In this document: positions 47,654-60,653 of the stretch, in pieces | Layout of the letters: every line of letters begins with the position of its first letter | How positions within the stretch are numbered: position 1 is the first letter of the stretch | Origin: Iris pallida | Taxonomy: Eukaryota; Streptophyta; Magnoliopsida; Asparagales; Iridaceae | Length of the DNA stretch: 64,000 nt | Reading direction: 5' to 3' | Assembly (NCBI GenBank): GCA_029216955.1 | Contig: JANAVB010009599.1 | Location: 1,691,947-1,755,946, forward strand | Program-made: the position numbers and the translations under genes | The notes under the pieces: generated by a model | Databases searched by the model: none | What the model was told of the DNA's origin: nothing | The model's input: the letters and a program-made list of their open reading frames with translations, nothing else

Positions 47654-47872
47654 CTAAATAAATAAATTAAAAGGACTTATAAGGACTTTTAAATAAACAA
47701 TCATAAACAAAAAAATCTAATTTGCAATAGAGAGCATGTGATGTGTTTCCTATGTTGCAGTCCTAGTATTCCTCTAGGTGTTCTAAGCGCCATTCCTAAT
47801 GTTGTCTAGTTACCTTAAGTTCCTAATTGCAGGCAAGCTTGGTATAATGACGTAACCAAACAATTTAGTCAG

Positions 47873-47890
47873 GACCTGCATGGGCTACCA
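47873..47890 (-). other. Candidate primer-binding site of A
   Basis: The minus strand reads TGGTAGCCCATGCAGGTC, nine bases from the 5' LTR. It is shared with B and F apart from one base. The leader between it and gag (47654-47872) shows nothing else. Confidence 0.6.
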
Positions 47891-49786
47891 CTAAAAACAT
47901 GTCACGATCCGCTACCCAAATTGTTGGGCCGGGCCGAGTCATGTCCAGCCTACGCTTGAGATAAAGCGTAGTAAGCTGTTCTAAAGATAACAAGATAAGA
48001 CTAAAATGTGCTAACAGTTCTATAAGTAATAAAGAGTCATAAATGTTCCAAACACAAAAGTCATCTCGTATAATAGTAAGTCCATAGTACAAGTCCAAAA
48101 TGTAAAGCTGGATACAGGTCCAGTCACAAAATACATAGTCTAATACATGACTACTCTCAAAAGTCCAAAATATAAATAGACAACTAGACGAGTTTCCCTG
48201 TAGGTACATCCTCGTAAGATAAAGCCTGGTCCTCGATAGTAACTCCATAATATGAGTCACAGAGCAACTCCTTCTCAGTAAGAATACCTACAACGTTATC
48301 CTGTCAAGACGGGAGCAAGTACTGATTCTAACAAACATATAATACTGATTATGTGATGGAAAGAAATGACATATCATATTTTTATCCAGTTTTAGATACA
48401 TTTTATCATGGCAATAATTATTTGTTTTAAAGTTTAAAATTGTAGTAGGTGAGTGATCAGTCAATAAGTAATCAAGATGTACAGTGGTACATATCAATTT
48501 TCTGAAGTATACATACGTACCCTTAACGGCATCAGTGTATGTCCGTACACAAACGCGGGATCAGACATATGACAAACTTACATATAGAATGTAATAGTGC
48601 TCGGTAAATACATACGGAGAAGGGGGCATGATCACGTACACTACTAACAGTTTTTCTTTAACCCGTTGTTAAACATGTGAGAGATATGAAAACTGTCCTA
48701 AATATGGTAGAGACTGAAAGTAATATAATATGTGAAGTTTTAACTTGCTACCCCAAGGATCAGCATTTAATATGGTTGGAATTCACAGTTTATGGTTATA
48801 GAGTATGTAAAGTTTGTAGAAGTACTTGCCTTTAGCAAAGCAAAGCAGCGATAAAAATGTTATAGATGCCTGGTAACTTGTCACTGTAGAAATAACACAT
48901 AAACTTAGTTTTTATACTAAGTTAAACACTAAGACACTAGTTGTGCAACACGACTTTCTGACTGGACACCTAGCCAAATGGTGACTTTAGCATAGGAGAC
49001 CAATGTGGGGGGACACAATACCCAAACTAACTTTCTAGGATCTTTACACTAGTACGGGGTTGGTTCCAATATGTCTATAACTCAAAACAATACAAAACAT
49101 TGAAAGTCATAATTATTCAGTAAATAAATCAAACTGTACACTGTATTCCAATAATTTTTGAGATAGACAAAAAACTTAATTTTACATAAAATAAAGTAAC
49201 ATAATGATCCTTGTTAATTATAAAAATTTATACTAATTTTTCAAGAATTTATAAACTCTCATAAATATTTATTAAAAATCAGCAAACATATGCATCCTGA
49301 AAATGAGTTCTGTTTTCCTATTTTTATAAAATACCAAAATACTTACTAAATGCTGGAAAAGTTATAGTAAATAAGCTAAATTAACATAGTATTTAAATAC
49401 AATTTTTTCCAAATTTTTACGACATTTAAAATATATATAAAAATTCAAAAACTGCAAGTAACAATTTCTAGAAAATAATTAATTAATTAATTATTTACTA
49501 TTTTGTCCATGTATTCAAAATTGAACCGAAGTCCAGACACAGGACCCAGAGCCATGAATCAAGTCCAATATGACTTGTACAGACTCTAAATGTATTAGAC
49601 ACAATTGGGCCCAAAAATCCATGCTAGACTTGGACATCAATTGGTTATAATCAATAAAATTACAGGAATTTAAATATAAATAATATATTTTAAAGTGGTA
49701 AAATTCCCAGTCACAAATATACAATAAAATAACTTGTAAAATTTTACATAATAATTTTTAGCACTAAAATTGCATTTGAAAATATA

Positions 49787-50272
<486 letters not shown>

Positions 50273-50873
50273 AAACAAAAATAAAACAAAACAACAAACC
50301 AAAGGGGGGCTCGAACTCGACCAGGGGGGTCGGGTTTGAGCGCGCTCGGGCTGGCCAGGGGGTCAGCCCGAGTCATGTGTTAGGGAATGGGTTAGAGTTA
50401 ATTTTAAGTTAGATTTTAGGTTAATGGATTTTAACCCGATAGCCCAAACTTCGTGTCCTGACTGTTAGGGATACGAAGAACGGCTGAGTCCCCGTGTCCT
50501 GGCCATGCACGACACGCACGACCCAAGTCAGCCATGTCCTGACTTACCATCGCATTGTTCGTGTCCTGGCGAGTCACATAGGTGAGTTGGGGACACGCAT
50601 GACACATTTTTAGAGCTGTTACCTACGTGTCCGGCGTCGGAAAAGAAATCGAAGGGGCTTCCGGTGGCTAGGGGCGTCGTGGTCGCGGCGCTGGGGTGGC
50701 GCTGCGCTCGCCTCGGCGTGGCGAACTCATTGGTGGTGATCGTTAGTGGTGTAGGTGGCGTTGGGGGTCGCCGGAGATAGGGTTAGGGTTAGTGTTTCGT
50801 CGAGGAAGAAAGGGTGAAGGCAGCGTTGTGGGGGGTCGTGGTGGTGTGCTAGGGTTAGGGTTTGGTCTGGGGG

Positions 50874-50882
50874 TATTTATAG
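50874..50882 (-). promoter_or_regulatory. TATA box of the A 5' LTR
   Basis: CTATAAATA on the minus strand, with telo-box-like AAACCCTAA about 12 bases downstream. The 3' LTR copy has lost the TATA match. Confidence 0.7.
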
Positions 50883-51300
50883 AGGGAAGGAGGTCGGTTT
50901 CAATGGCTAGGTCGGCCGGGAAAGGCGGAGAAAGGAGTCGTCGGTCATCGGGGCAGCTGGCCGGTCGTCGGGGGCAGCTGATGAGGGTTTTGCAGCCAGG
51001 TCCCCCAACTTTGGGGTTTGGCAAATTAACCCTAAGCCTAACAGTTTACAAATTACAATTTGCAAACTGTAATTAGAACAATTCATTAAATTGCAAATCA
51101 ACATTAAAACAAATTTAAAAATTACAAAACGATATTAAAATAATTCAATTTATTATAAAATAATATATTTTGATTTAAAAACTATTTAAAAATCATTTAA
51201 AAATTCTAGAAAAATTCCTAGCAATTATATTAATCTATTTTAAATATATAAAAGCGATTTAATATTATAAAAATATTATTTTGAAATTTAGGGGCTTACA

Positions 51301-51348
51301 GCTATGATGCCTATCAATGACAAATTCTTAAAGAAATACTATGTTTGA
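51301..51348 (+). pseudogene. int: Tat-P1 integrase, last 15 codons
   Basis: After the duplicated gctat the frame from 5076 resumes and ends NDKFLKKYYV and a TGA stop at 51346-51348. KFLKKYY is the normal C-terminus of this Tat integrase type. It proves that 5076 and 51306 were once adjacent. Confidence 0.93.
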
Positions 51349-51929
51349 AGAATGTATTATCTGAATATTATATGTCCTTGAACTCTTCGATTTATTATCT
51401 TTTATTTACTCTTCCGTAGATAAAACCACAGATAATAAACTCTCAAAGAAAATCCTCAGTGGAGTCTATCCAGATCATATCACATCATCACAAATGTTGA
51501 CTTTTGAAACCCAGTTGTTTTTTAAAGATATTCTATTTTTGAAACATAGATGATTCAAAGGTAGTCAATGGATATAAGAATTCACGTCCACATTACCTCT
51601 GAATTCTATTATCTATATCAGCGACCTATCACGTCCATATTACCTCTGATAAAGTCGTCTTTTGAAATGACAATATTCCAAGAATTATATTCTGTCATGT
51701 CCACATTACCACTGAACAGATATAATGAGTATATTGTTATTTTCTAGAAGATATGTCATATCCGGTACCTCTGAACATACTTCCTATTCTTATCTAGTAC
51801 TGATGTCTATCACAGATATGCAATAAGTAATGAAACCATAAAAAGATCATTAACTTTTTATTTCAATGATGTTTAAAAATATCAAAAGAGTACATCATGT
51901 GAAAGATAATAAAAAGACAAAGTTGTCAT
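51349..51929 (+). other. Tat-P1 3' untranslated region with a repeated motif
   Basis: No coding signal on the plus strand. A motif close to CATGTCCACATTACCTCTGA occurs four times, at about 51583, 51630, 51696 and 51757. The 3' untranslated regions of Tat elements often contain such short tandem repeats. Confidence 0.65.
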
Positions 51930-54394
51930 GAACAACTTCATTGTGGAGGCTGGGTACTGAGATCAACGATCAGTCTCTTCATATTATCAGCTCTCTCTGT
52001 TCTTGAGTCGAGCACCCTTTGCCTAGCTAGAGCTCTCCCATACACTGGATCAAATGGTTGCAGCGAGTCAGCTCAGCGTTCCAGTTCTGCACCTTTAGTT
52101 CGGATAAGTTTATCATGTTGCCTCCTCAGATCATCTAGTTGACTTGCGGTAATTTAATGCATTTCTAATACTTCCTCTTCACGTCGCCGAGCTGCTTTGA
52201 GCACTTCTTAGAGCCAGGCCATCTCGGTTTCTAAATCCCGGAGGTGAGCTTGGCATTCAGTAGCTTCTTTCTTTTTCTCTTCAGCTTCAGTCTTATGACG
52301 CTCAACAGAAGAATTTGTCTCGACAATACGAGATTCCAACTCTGTAGAGCGCCGTGAGAAAGCCACCACAGAAGCTTCGAAGTTAGCCTTTCGTGTTGCT
52401 GACTAACGAGCCATCGCTTCGCATTCAGCATCTACGAGCTTTTGGATATTTTTCCTTATTAGATCTTTATAAGACTTGATAGATTCCTCAAGCTCATCCA
52501 AGATATGCTCCAAATAGTTGACTCTATCTAGATCGTCGATTTTGCGAATAGCTCGAATGATAAAAGAGGAAGGGCCGCTTATTGACTCATAAGGTTGGTC
52601 CTTTTCCATGACCATCTGAACAAGAGACCCCAGTGAGGTAAAGAAAGCATTGGTATAAGCTTCAACGATGACCCTTGTCATCGCTGAGATACTAGGAGTG
52701 ACCACTTCTACCTGAATCCCTCCTTCTGCAGCTGGAGTAATCACAGATTGTGCATTACGATATCTGAGTACTGACATCATGGAGGAGCTTCCTTTTCCAA
52801 TCTGAGTCCCCATATCCAGAGGAGCCAGGGTTGAGCTAAAGCTGAAGGCGGTCGACGAAGCTACTGCAATTGTCCCCACTGGAGCCTCTGTAATCAACAT
52901 ATATAATCATTATACATCATCAACGGAGTTAAGATAAATGAAAGTCAGAAATTTACCTGATCCCGGCAGTATGTATGCGGTCTCACAGGGCATGTCCAGA
53001 TCTGAATGGAGCCTTGCCATAGTAGTCTCAGACACGGTCGCTTGGTTTCTGCCAGCCTCTGAGCCACCTGACAGGAAACGACTGCTTCGGCCCCTGACTC
53101 TGCTTGGCTAGTTGGGGCAATTACTTCTGCTCCCTTTGTTTCAAAAACTTGTTCTTTAGGGGGTTTGAGTCCCCTCAGCATCAGTTCTGGGATTTTCAAC
53201 GATCTTGATGTCTTCAAGAGCTAATGCCTAATTTTTACCAACTTCTTGGTTAACATCAGGGTTGTTATTTTCAATTTGATCGTCATCTTTTAGGCTTGGA
53301 TGCCCTTCATCATCAATAGGGTCCTCTTCACCCTCACTAGTGATTTGGCCCTATTTGGCTGCTAAGTCTTGCTTTTGTATGACTTCTATGGGAGATTGAT
53401 CTGCTCCATCTTTATTGAGATCAGAAGCAGCATCTATAAAGTCTTCTTCGAACAATTTATCACCAAAGTCACAGCCTTCGAGAGCCGCTATTATTTTTCG
53501 ATCCTCCTAGGAGCGGGTAGGAGTTTGGGCGACGGAAGGAGCTGCAACATTGGGACTAGTTTCTGGCAATACTTACTAAATAAGTATAGTTTCTGGGATT
53601 AAAGGAGTGGGGGATGACATCGTTATTCCTGTTGCAGCTAGTGTAGTTACAGGAATGGTCGTCTGCATGATTCGGTATACCGAAGGATTTTTCGTATTGA
53701 CTGGAGCGGGAGTACGGGTTACTGTAGCCTCTGTAGATAAGAAACAATAAGTCAATATTTTATTCAATCGTGATTATATTAAAAGGTACAGATATTAACT
53801 TTTGAGGTGGCAGTTCCTTTCGTAAAGGTAATGCTGTATCCGGTCGACTCGATGACTCTTTTGGTATGGAAGGAGTGGGCGAAGTGTCAATTTTTTGACG
53901 GTATGCTGGAGTCACCATTAATCTTAATCTTCTTTTAGTTTTATGCACAAGAGGTGTCTCAGGTTCCTCTTCAGCATCATCAAGATCATTTTGCATATTA
54001 GGCTCCCTAATGACCTCTTCACGGATGACTCTATTATCTCTTGGAACTGAAGAAGGAGTTGCCTCTCCTCCTCCAGGGGATGCTTTCGTCTGCATCTGCT
54101 TTGTCTGGGACCGCATTGTCCTGGTAGTGGGCTGCTCAGCAATGACCAATGTGGTCTTCTTCTTCTTCCTTGGAGCCTTAGGAGAAGAAGGGAGATCGTC
54201 AGGGTGTGATGGAGCAGACGATTCTCCAGCCTTTCTTTTCTAACTAAGCCCCTTTGTAGTAGACTTCTCCTTCCGTGTCTTTAGTGACACATCTAGTGGG
54301 TCATTGACTTCGTCATAGAAGCCCACGAGAGAAGCCTCCAAAGGTTCATCAGCGGGATCTTGATCCTCTTTATCTCCAAAGGCGTTATACTAGA
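51930..54394 (-). pseudogene. Antisense additional ORF of Tat-P1, probably spliced
   Basis: Antisense to Tat-P1, a mostly open coding region about 2.4 kb long can be followed. From its start: acidic FYDEVNDPLDVS, a nuclear-localisation-like PRKKKK (near 54170), a Ser/Thr/Pro-rich part, an acidic stretch (EGEEDPIDDEGHPSLKDDD, near 53310), then SDLDMPCETAYILPG. After a candidate intron come EAPVGTIAVASS, a helical part with YLEHILDELEESIKSYKDL, and a long charged coiled-coil-like tail (EAEEKKKEATECQAHLRDLE). Several stops and a pair of probable compensating frameshifts are present. Extra ORFs antisense to the transcript after pol are known in the Tat lineage, some with a plant mobile domain. 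I do not see that domain here; its usual place would be beyond the junction at 54395. Confidence 0.65.
52888..52956 (-). other. Candidate intron in the antisense ORF
   Basis: On the minus strand the donor GTAAATTTC follows GGGATCAG and the acceptor is TGATTACAG before AGGCTCC. The 69-nt stretch contains in-frame stops. Its removal joins TAYILPGS to EAPVGTIAV in one frame. A second candidate ends TTATCTACAG before AGGCTACAG near 53732, and a strong donor GTAAGT lies near 53574. Confidence 0.6.
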
Positions 54395-55033
54395 ACTTCC
54401 TCTAGCCTTCCTATCGATTAGGACCATTACAACTCAAAGTTGCTATAGCTTCGTCCTAAACTGCTCATTCTGTTCCTCGGCCCTATATTTACTATCGCGA
54501 CCTCCTAATCACTTAAATTAGGAGTGAATTTAATTCGTTCTCTTAGTCGTACCCTCAACCTACTCTCAAGGAACCATGTCTTTAAGTTCTCAAATTTATA
54601 TCACTTGATACCGTACTATTCCTTATTGCATGTTATCTTGATTAAACTTTAACCCTAATCATTTTCCTTCTGGCGTTAGTTAGCCATATACATGATTTAT
54701 TTTCGTCATTATTGAAATTGTGATTTCCTAATACATGTTTTGTTGAACGTTGTGAATGTGTTCCTCACCAATACCCCCTTGTGCCTTCTCACCCCCTACA
54801 AATTCTTAATTTCGAGGACAAAATTCTTTTAAGTTGGGTAGGATGTAAAACCCCTAAATTTCTACTTTTTTTAAAATAAATTTGGTACTGATTTTTTTTA
54901 TTATTTTGTATTGTGCGTCGCATATTTGCGTTGTACGTCGTGCGCGAAATTTTGTTTTTCATAATTGCTCGACGAGTACGAATATGTGCGAGCGTGCATA
55001 TTTTTGAAAAATATTTTTTATTTTTATAATTTC

Positions 55034-55187
<154 letters not shown>

Positions 55188-55661
55188 TAGCTATCGTACC
55201 AAAATTTTCAAGTTTATAATTTTATTTATGAAAAGCCTTTCATTTATACAGTTATAATAATAAATTATATTCTTATAAAATGGTATACTAGAAAAATATA
55301 TTTATGTAAATATTATTTGTGCATACATATATATTTTCTAATTATTTATTAGTTTATTTTTAAATAATAATGTAATTTTTGAAATTATTAGTATTAGTAT
55401 TTTTAGAAAATATATTTTGAAATTATTGTGGCAATTTAAATCTTGATTTGATTTTATGGATTTATTTAAATAGTTAAATTAATATCTATATTTGAAATTT
55501 GATTTATCTTATTTGATTTTAAACTAAAAGATGAAATTTAATTATATTTAAATTAATTTAGATTTGGATTTGAAATTATTGAATCGATTTAAATTAATAG
55601 ATGAATTATCTAACGGGGATTTGAATCATCCTAATCCATATCTATCTAGGAGTCCACCTCC

Positions 55662-55670
55662 TATAAAAGG
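55662..55670 (+). promoter_or_regulatory. TATA box in the fragment G LTR
   Basis: TATAAAAGG preceded by CACCTCC; it lies at the place matching the TATATAAGG of solo LTR H. Confidence 0.65.
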
Positions 55671-55789
55671 TGAGCACCTCTTTGCTCTTTTTCATTTACT
55701 CCAATTAAACTCCACAAAATTTTCCACAAGTTGTGCATCGTGTCTGTGTCCACCTCCTATATAACGGGACTTTCTTCAAGGTCATCACG

Positions 55790-57712
55790 GAACTTAGGTG
55801 TGGGGGTTGCCCCTACACATGAACTAAGTCCGGATGTGCCAATTTCCCTTACGAACCCATATACAAAGCTTGACGATGCATGTGACATGGGTTTTAAGGC
55901 AAAACTCCCTTCCGCCGATTTACGCGACATGATAAATCATAAGCATAAAGCGAGGGAGGATACTGCAACTCATGGGGTGCATCCGTGCACCAGTATTGTC
56001 ATCAACTGTTGCTGCTCCAAATCAACGAAGGTGCCACCGAGGTAGTCCGTGTTTCGATGACTGCATCGCTCTGATGATGAAAAGTCGCTATGTGTTTCAT
56101 CTAATATGGATTCATGGGGTCCTCTTTATGGGATCCCCAATCAAAGAAGGTGGACCACTAACCCAACCTTTTCTCTCAGTTCTACGAACAGAAGAAGAAA
56201 AAGTCTGCCAGCAAATAGCCAGCGAGCTGTTACATCTGAAGGAGTCTATATGGGTACTCGGTCAAGGACGAAATTCCTTATAGATGGCGAGGACTTAAAA
56301 GCTGGGGTGATCTTCCCTCAGCTGGGGGTAGTATTTCTTCAGAATCTGAAACAGACGACCTTCATACCGGGAGTAGCCTTCCAGATGATGATGATCTTTT
56401 TGAGTCCGATGGTGACTATCTACCTCCCATGCCTGAAGATGAGGGCCTTTTCAACTCAGAGACAAACAACATCAGCACCAATTGTACTATCTCCTTTATT
56501 CATCCTCGCATGCTATCTGCATATATGGCGGATAGAGAGAGACCTGAAGAAGCCAGTGATCAAACCAACAAGTGGCTAGAGAGTCTTGAAATGGCATTTG
56601 CTAAGATCACTGATATGCTTACCAGCATCATGGCAGTCCAAACTGCTGGGGCTGTTCCTCCACCTCAATCGAACATTTCAGCACACGCTAGTCCGGCTCA
56701 TAGCAGCAACCTTCACTATAAAAGGAATATCATTCTGTTGTGCCTCCTCCAAATCCTGTAAATGTTGGGGGTGGTCCTTCGCCAACGACACTTGACAACC
56801 GTACAGCAGTCGTTTCTCAACATCTGCTCAATCAGCATGATGCAATTGATTCTCTTGTTGCCCGTCTCGTTACCATATCACACAAAGAAGAGCTTCAGAA
56901 GATGGAGATACCTCAACCTTATCCTCCTGAATGAGAGAATGCTACTTGCCCTCCTAACTACAAGCCATTGACGCTAAATTCGTTTGACGGGATGACTTCT
57001 CCTCACCAACACATGATATACTTCAACATGCAGACTCTGCACTTACCAAGAGATGATACGTTCTTGTCAAAGCTATTTATCAGCACCTTACAGGGGTAGC
57101 TTTTGAATGGTTCTGCAGTCTGCCTGACGGTTGCATTAACTCCTTTAAAGACTTAGAGAGGTTATTCCTCAACAGGTTTTACGAGAGCAGCATGCATGTT
57201 AGTATGTCCACCCACATCAAGACCAAGCAGAGGAGGAGTGAGTCTGTTATTGCTCTCATCGAACGCTTCAGGCGACTAGCATTGAAGATGCCCTTCGGTG
57301 CACCAGACTCAGAGCTTATGGATACTTGGCGGCATAACTTCCTTCCTATAGTGAAGTTCTGTCTGGGTATACATAAGTATGATACATGGCCCGTTTTCAT
57401 CGGGGCTGCTGATGCTGCTGAGAATGATGTTCCTACTCTGGAACAACTGGGGATGAAGACACCCATATCTGAAGACAAAATCAAGCACCCCCAAACTATC
57501 CCTATTCGTGGGGGTAAAGGGAAAGAAGTCTTGAAGGTCGATACTTCCAAGGGAGCTTCCAATTTTTAGAGCGCTCCTGACAAATCTAAAGAGACTTTCT
57601 CCTTTGACGAAGAAGTTGTTATTACCATTTTTACACATTGATGAAGGGTAATAAATTGACATTGCCTCCACCACGGCGTCCTGCGGAGGCAAACTAACTC
57701 AACGATCCCAAG
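55790..57712 (+). pseudogene. gag: Tat-P2 gag
   Basis: The N-terminal part matches Tat-M gag: DLRDMINHKHKA, VINCCC, GVYMGTRSRTKF. The middle part is spread over different frames. The capsid core reads SFDGMTSPHQHMIYF, LPRDDTFLSKLFI, a TAG stop, then AFEWFCSLPDGCI, ESVIALIERFRRLALKMPFG and DTWRHNFLPIVKF. Several frameshifts and stops are present, the capsid being split near 57100, so this gag is more decayed than that of Tat-M. Confidence 0.82.
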
Positions 57713-60653
57713 TACTGTCTTTATCACCAGTACGTGCAATATTCTACCAAGGATTGCATCGTCCTAAAAAAGAAGATACAACAACTTATCGACAACCAAG
57801 TTATCAACCTCGAAGCTGAGAACAAGGTTGTATCTTCTAACACGATCTCTCTTCAATTTGGTGACTTTCCTCCCACAGAAGTCCCAGACGGCGTAATCCT
57901 GATCCCCAAGGCAGTAATGGAAGTTGTCAACCTGTCGCCAGCTCGTGACTCAACATCAACGTTGGTGCCGCTCACGACAGAACGTGGTGAGATCATATGG
58001 GTCCATCCAGACCTTGTGCAAGAAATGACGCAAGGGATGGTACCTTCCAAAGCAAAAAGAGGCAAGAAATACAAGTCATGCCATATGGTGTCTTCTTCCA
58101 TTTACGAAATTCTATCTGGCGAGACGCGATCCGAAAAGACTTACCTACGGACTTATGACCCCGCACAAGAAGACGTAGTGCCTTCTCAAGCTACTGCTGC
58201 CCCTACAAGTTTAGAAGCTGGTCCATCTAAGTGCTCAACTACCGACAAAGCTAAGCAGAAGGAGACACAATTTGACAAGTCTCTGAAGGCACCAACTCCC
58301 GAAGGCATGGATCGGCCTTACAACTTTGACATACTGGCACAACTGGCCAATACACCTGCCAGATTGTCTTTATTCGATCTACTACGGCTCTCCAAAGAAA
58401 TGAGTAAAGCTTTAAGTGAGGCATTACTACATGCCGACTCTTATCTCGCTGAACTCAAAGCCCCCGCTGGAGATCCAGTGCCTTGTCCTCACTGCCATAG
58501 CACTATGGAAGTGGTGCCCAACATCACCTTTTCACAAGAGAACATGTTACTCAAAAACAATCATCATGATAGACCTCTGTACTATACAGGATATATCGGG
58601 ACGATTAAGGTGGATCGAATGCATATCGATCCAAGTTCCTCCCTCAGCATCATCCCTAGAAGTTTACTCCAGATTCTAGGGATCCCTCTGCACAAGCTAT
58701 CTGCAACCAATACAACTATCATGGCTTTCAATGCTGGGCGAAGTCATCCGCTGGACAAGATCCGTCTCAAGTGCCAGATTGGTGATCTCCAAACAGAGGT
58801 TGCTTGCTATGTAATCGATGTCAATGTATCCTACAACATCTTGTTGGGACGTCTGTGGATACACGAGAACATGATCATTCCTTTTACCCTTCACTAGTGC
58901 TTTAAGTACGTCAACGGTGATGGCATCGTGAAGACGGAGTTTGCCGATGTCGATCCTTTCAAGGGTATTAAACCCTACTATGGAAATTCAGTACTTTATC
59001 AATCTCAGCCTTCCAAGGATGACGGCAATGAAGCTGACGATGAAGCTGAAGTTAATTCATCCGCCAGTGACGGTCCCCTAGTTATCCGAGTCAAAGGACG
59101 TACTACTCCAAAAAGTACTCCAAAGCCTCTCACAATCCGGGTGAAAAAGAAGAATCTTGATATTGTCAAACCATTGACCATCACTCTCTATAAAATGACT
59201 CGGGTGGAACCTGTTGAAGTCCGTCCTCCCAATACTGATAAGTTGCCCTACGTGGTGAACTTGACCAAGTCTGTGGCTCATGTTCCGAACAATGATCCTC
59301 TCAATGAGTATATCAATACTCAAAATAATGTACCTTTAGTGGATGATATTATCCCTGAAGAAGAACTTGCATATTTTCTGAGTAAAAGTCTATCTTTAAA
59401 TTACTCTGATATCTACCAATCTGTAAACCAGTAGATAGATACGTTGTACGCCCTAGAGCAAGGCATAGGACCATATCTCTGTATGCCAGTCACGACGTCT
59501 CGTCTGCAGAAAAAAGTCTGGCCAGAAGATATCTACTACTTCATCGTTCCAGCTAGAAAGAAGGGTGAAGAATTGATCATCTTCAGTAAAATAATTGACG
59601 AAAGAAAGTTCGTTCTGGACTTTACTACTCCCAATTCCAACACTGAAGCTAACTATGATTCTGGAAAAATGCAACTTTACTGATATAGTTGGCAGGCCAA
59701 GAATATCATCCAGAACATGGGATATGATATAAAAAGTGACCAGGGACCAAACTACGGTCAAGGGCAACGATTGCCAATACGTCACTTTGCTCCTTCCGGC
59801 AAACTCGAGAACTATCATCAACGAAATAGAGTTGGTTTGGGTTATGTTAATCCTCCAACAACTCCTGAAGGATCAGACGTCGAAGTGGATCGTTGTTCTC
59901 ATTCTTCTGATTCCCACCTCTGGGATTCAGACTCCAGTATTGGAGACATGTTCAAAGCAACTTTATCCATTAACATGGTGTCAGTTGACCAAATTGTAGA
60001 AGATGTCCAATCAATCGAGCTCGAACAATGGGCTCAAAAGATGGACACCGGGTGGGAGTTACGTTTTGAACAATGTGAGCCATCTACTGAAGACGAAGTC
60101 GTCCAAGTTAATTTAGGAGATGTATCATCTCTTAAACCAATCTTTATCAACAAAAGTCTGTCTGGTGACGAACGGCAATCTCTTATAGAGCTTATAAGAA
60201 AATATATTGACGTCTTTGCCTGGAGCTATGAAGACATGCCAGGCTTAGACCCTAAAGTTGCTATGTACCGCCTAAATATCTTGCCTAAAGCTAAGCTAGT
60301 GAAGCAGCAGCAACGACGGTTCCGACCAGATATTATGGAGGCCATCGAAACTGAAGTCAAAAAGCTTATCTCAAATGGGTTCATTCGCGAAGAACAACAC
60401 CCTGACTGGGTCACTAACATTGTTTCGGTCATAAAAAAGAACGGTAAAGTTCGAGTCTGTATCGATTACCGTGATTTGAACTCTGCATGCCCAAAAGATG
60501 AGTTCCCTCTACCGATCACTGACGTAATGATCGACAATACTTGTGGCTTCGAGAGGATGTCCTTCATGGATGGGTTCTCAGGCTACAACCAGATCAAGAT
60601 GTTCCCCGATGATGAGAAACACACATATTTTTTAACACCGTTGGGGGTATACT
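57713..60653 (+). pseudogene. pol: Tat-P2 nucleocapsid motif, protease region and RT start
   Basis: One frame runs through the region with three stops (58895 TAG, 59432 TAG, 59681 TGA) and no frameshift. It opens with a CxxH-type motif YCLYHQYVQYSTKDC. The protease-like fold follows: KVDRMHIDPSSSLSIIPRS, where D-G/N-G is normally expected, then YNILLGRLWIHE. A long acidic spacer precedes RT, which shows VFAWSYEDMPGLDP, GFIREEQHPDWVTN, VCIDYRDLNSACPKDEFPLP and the first catalytic Asp in SFMDGFSGYNQI. The frame is cut by H at 60653. Confidence 0.9.
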
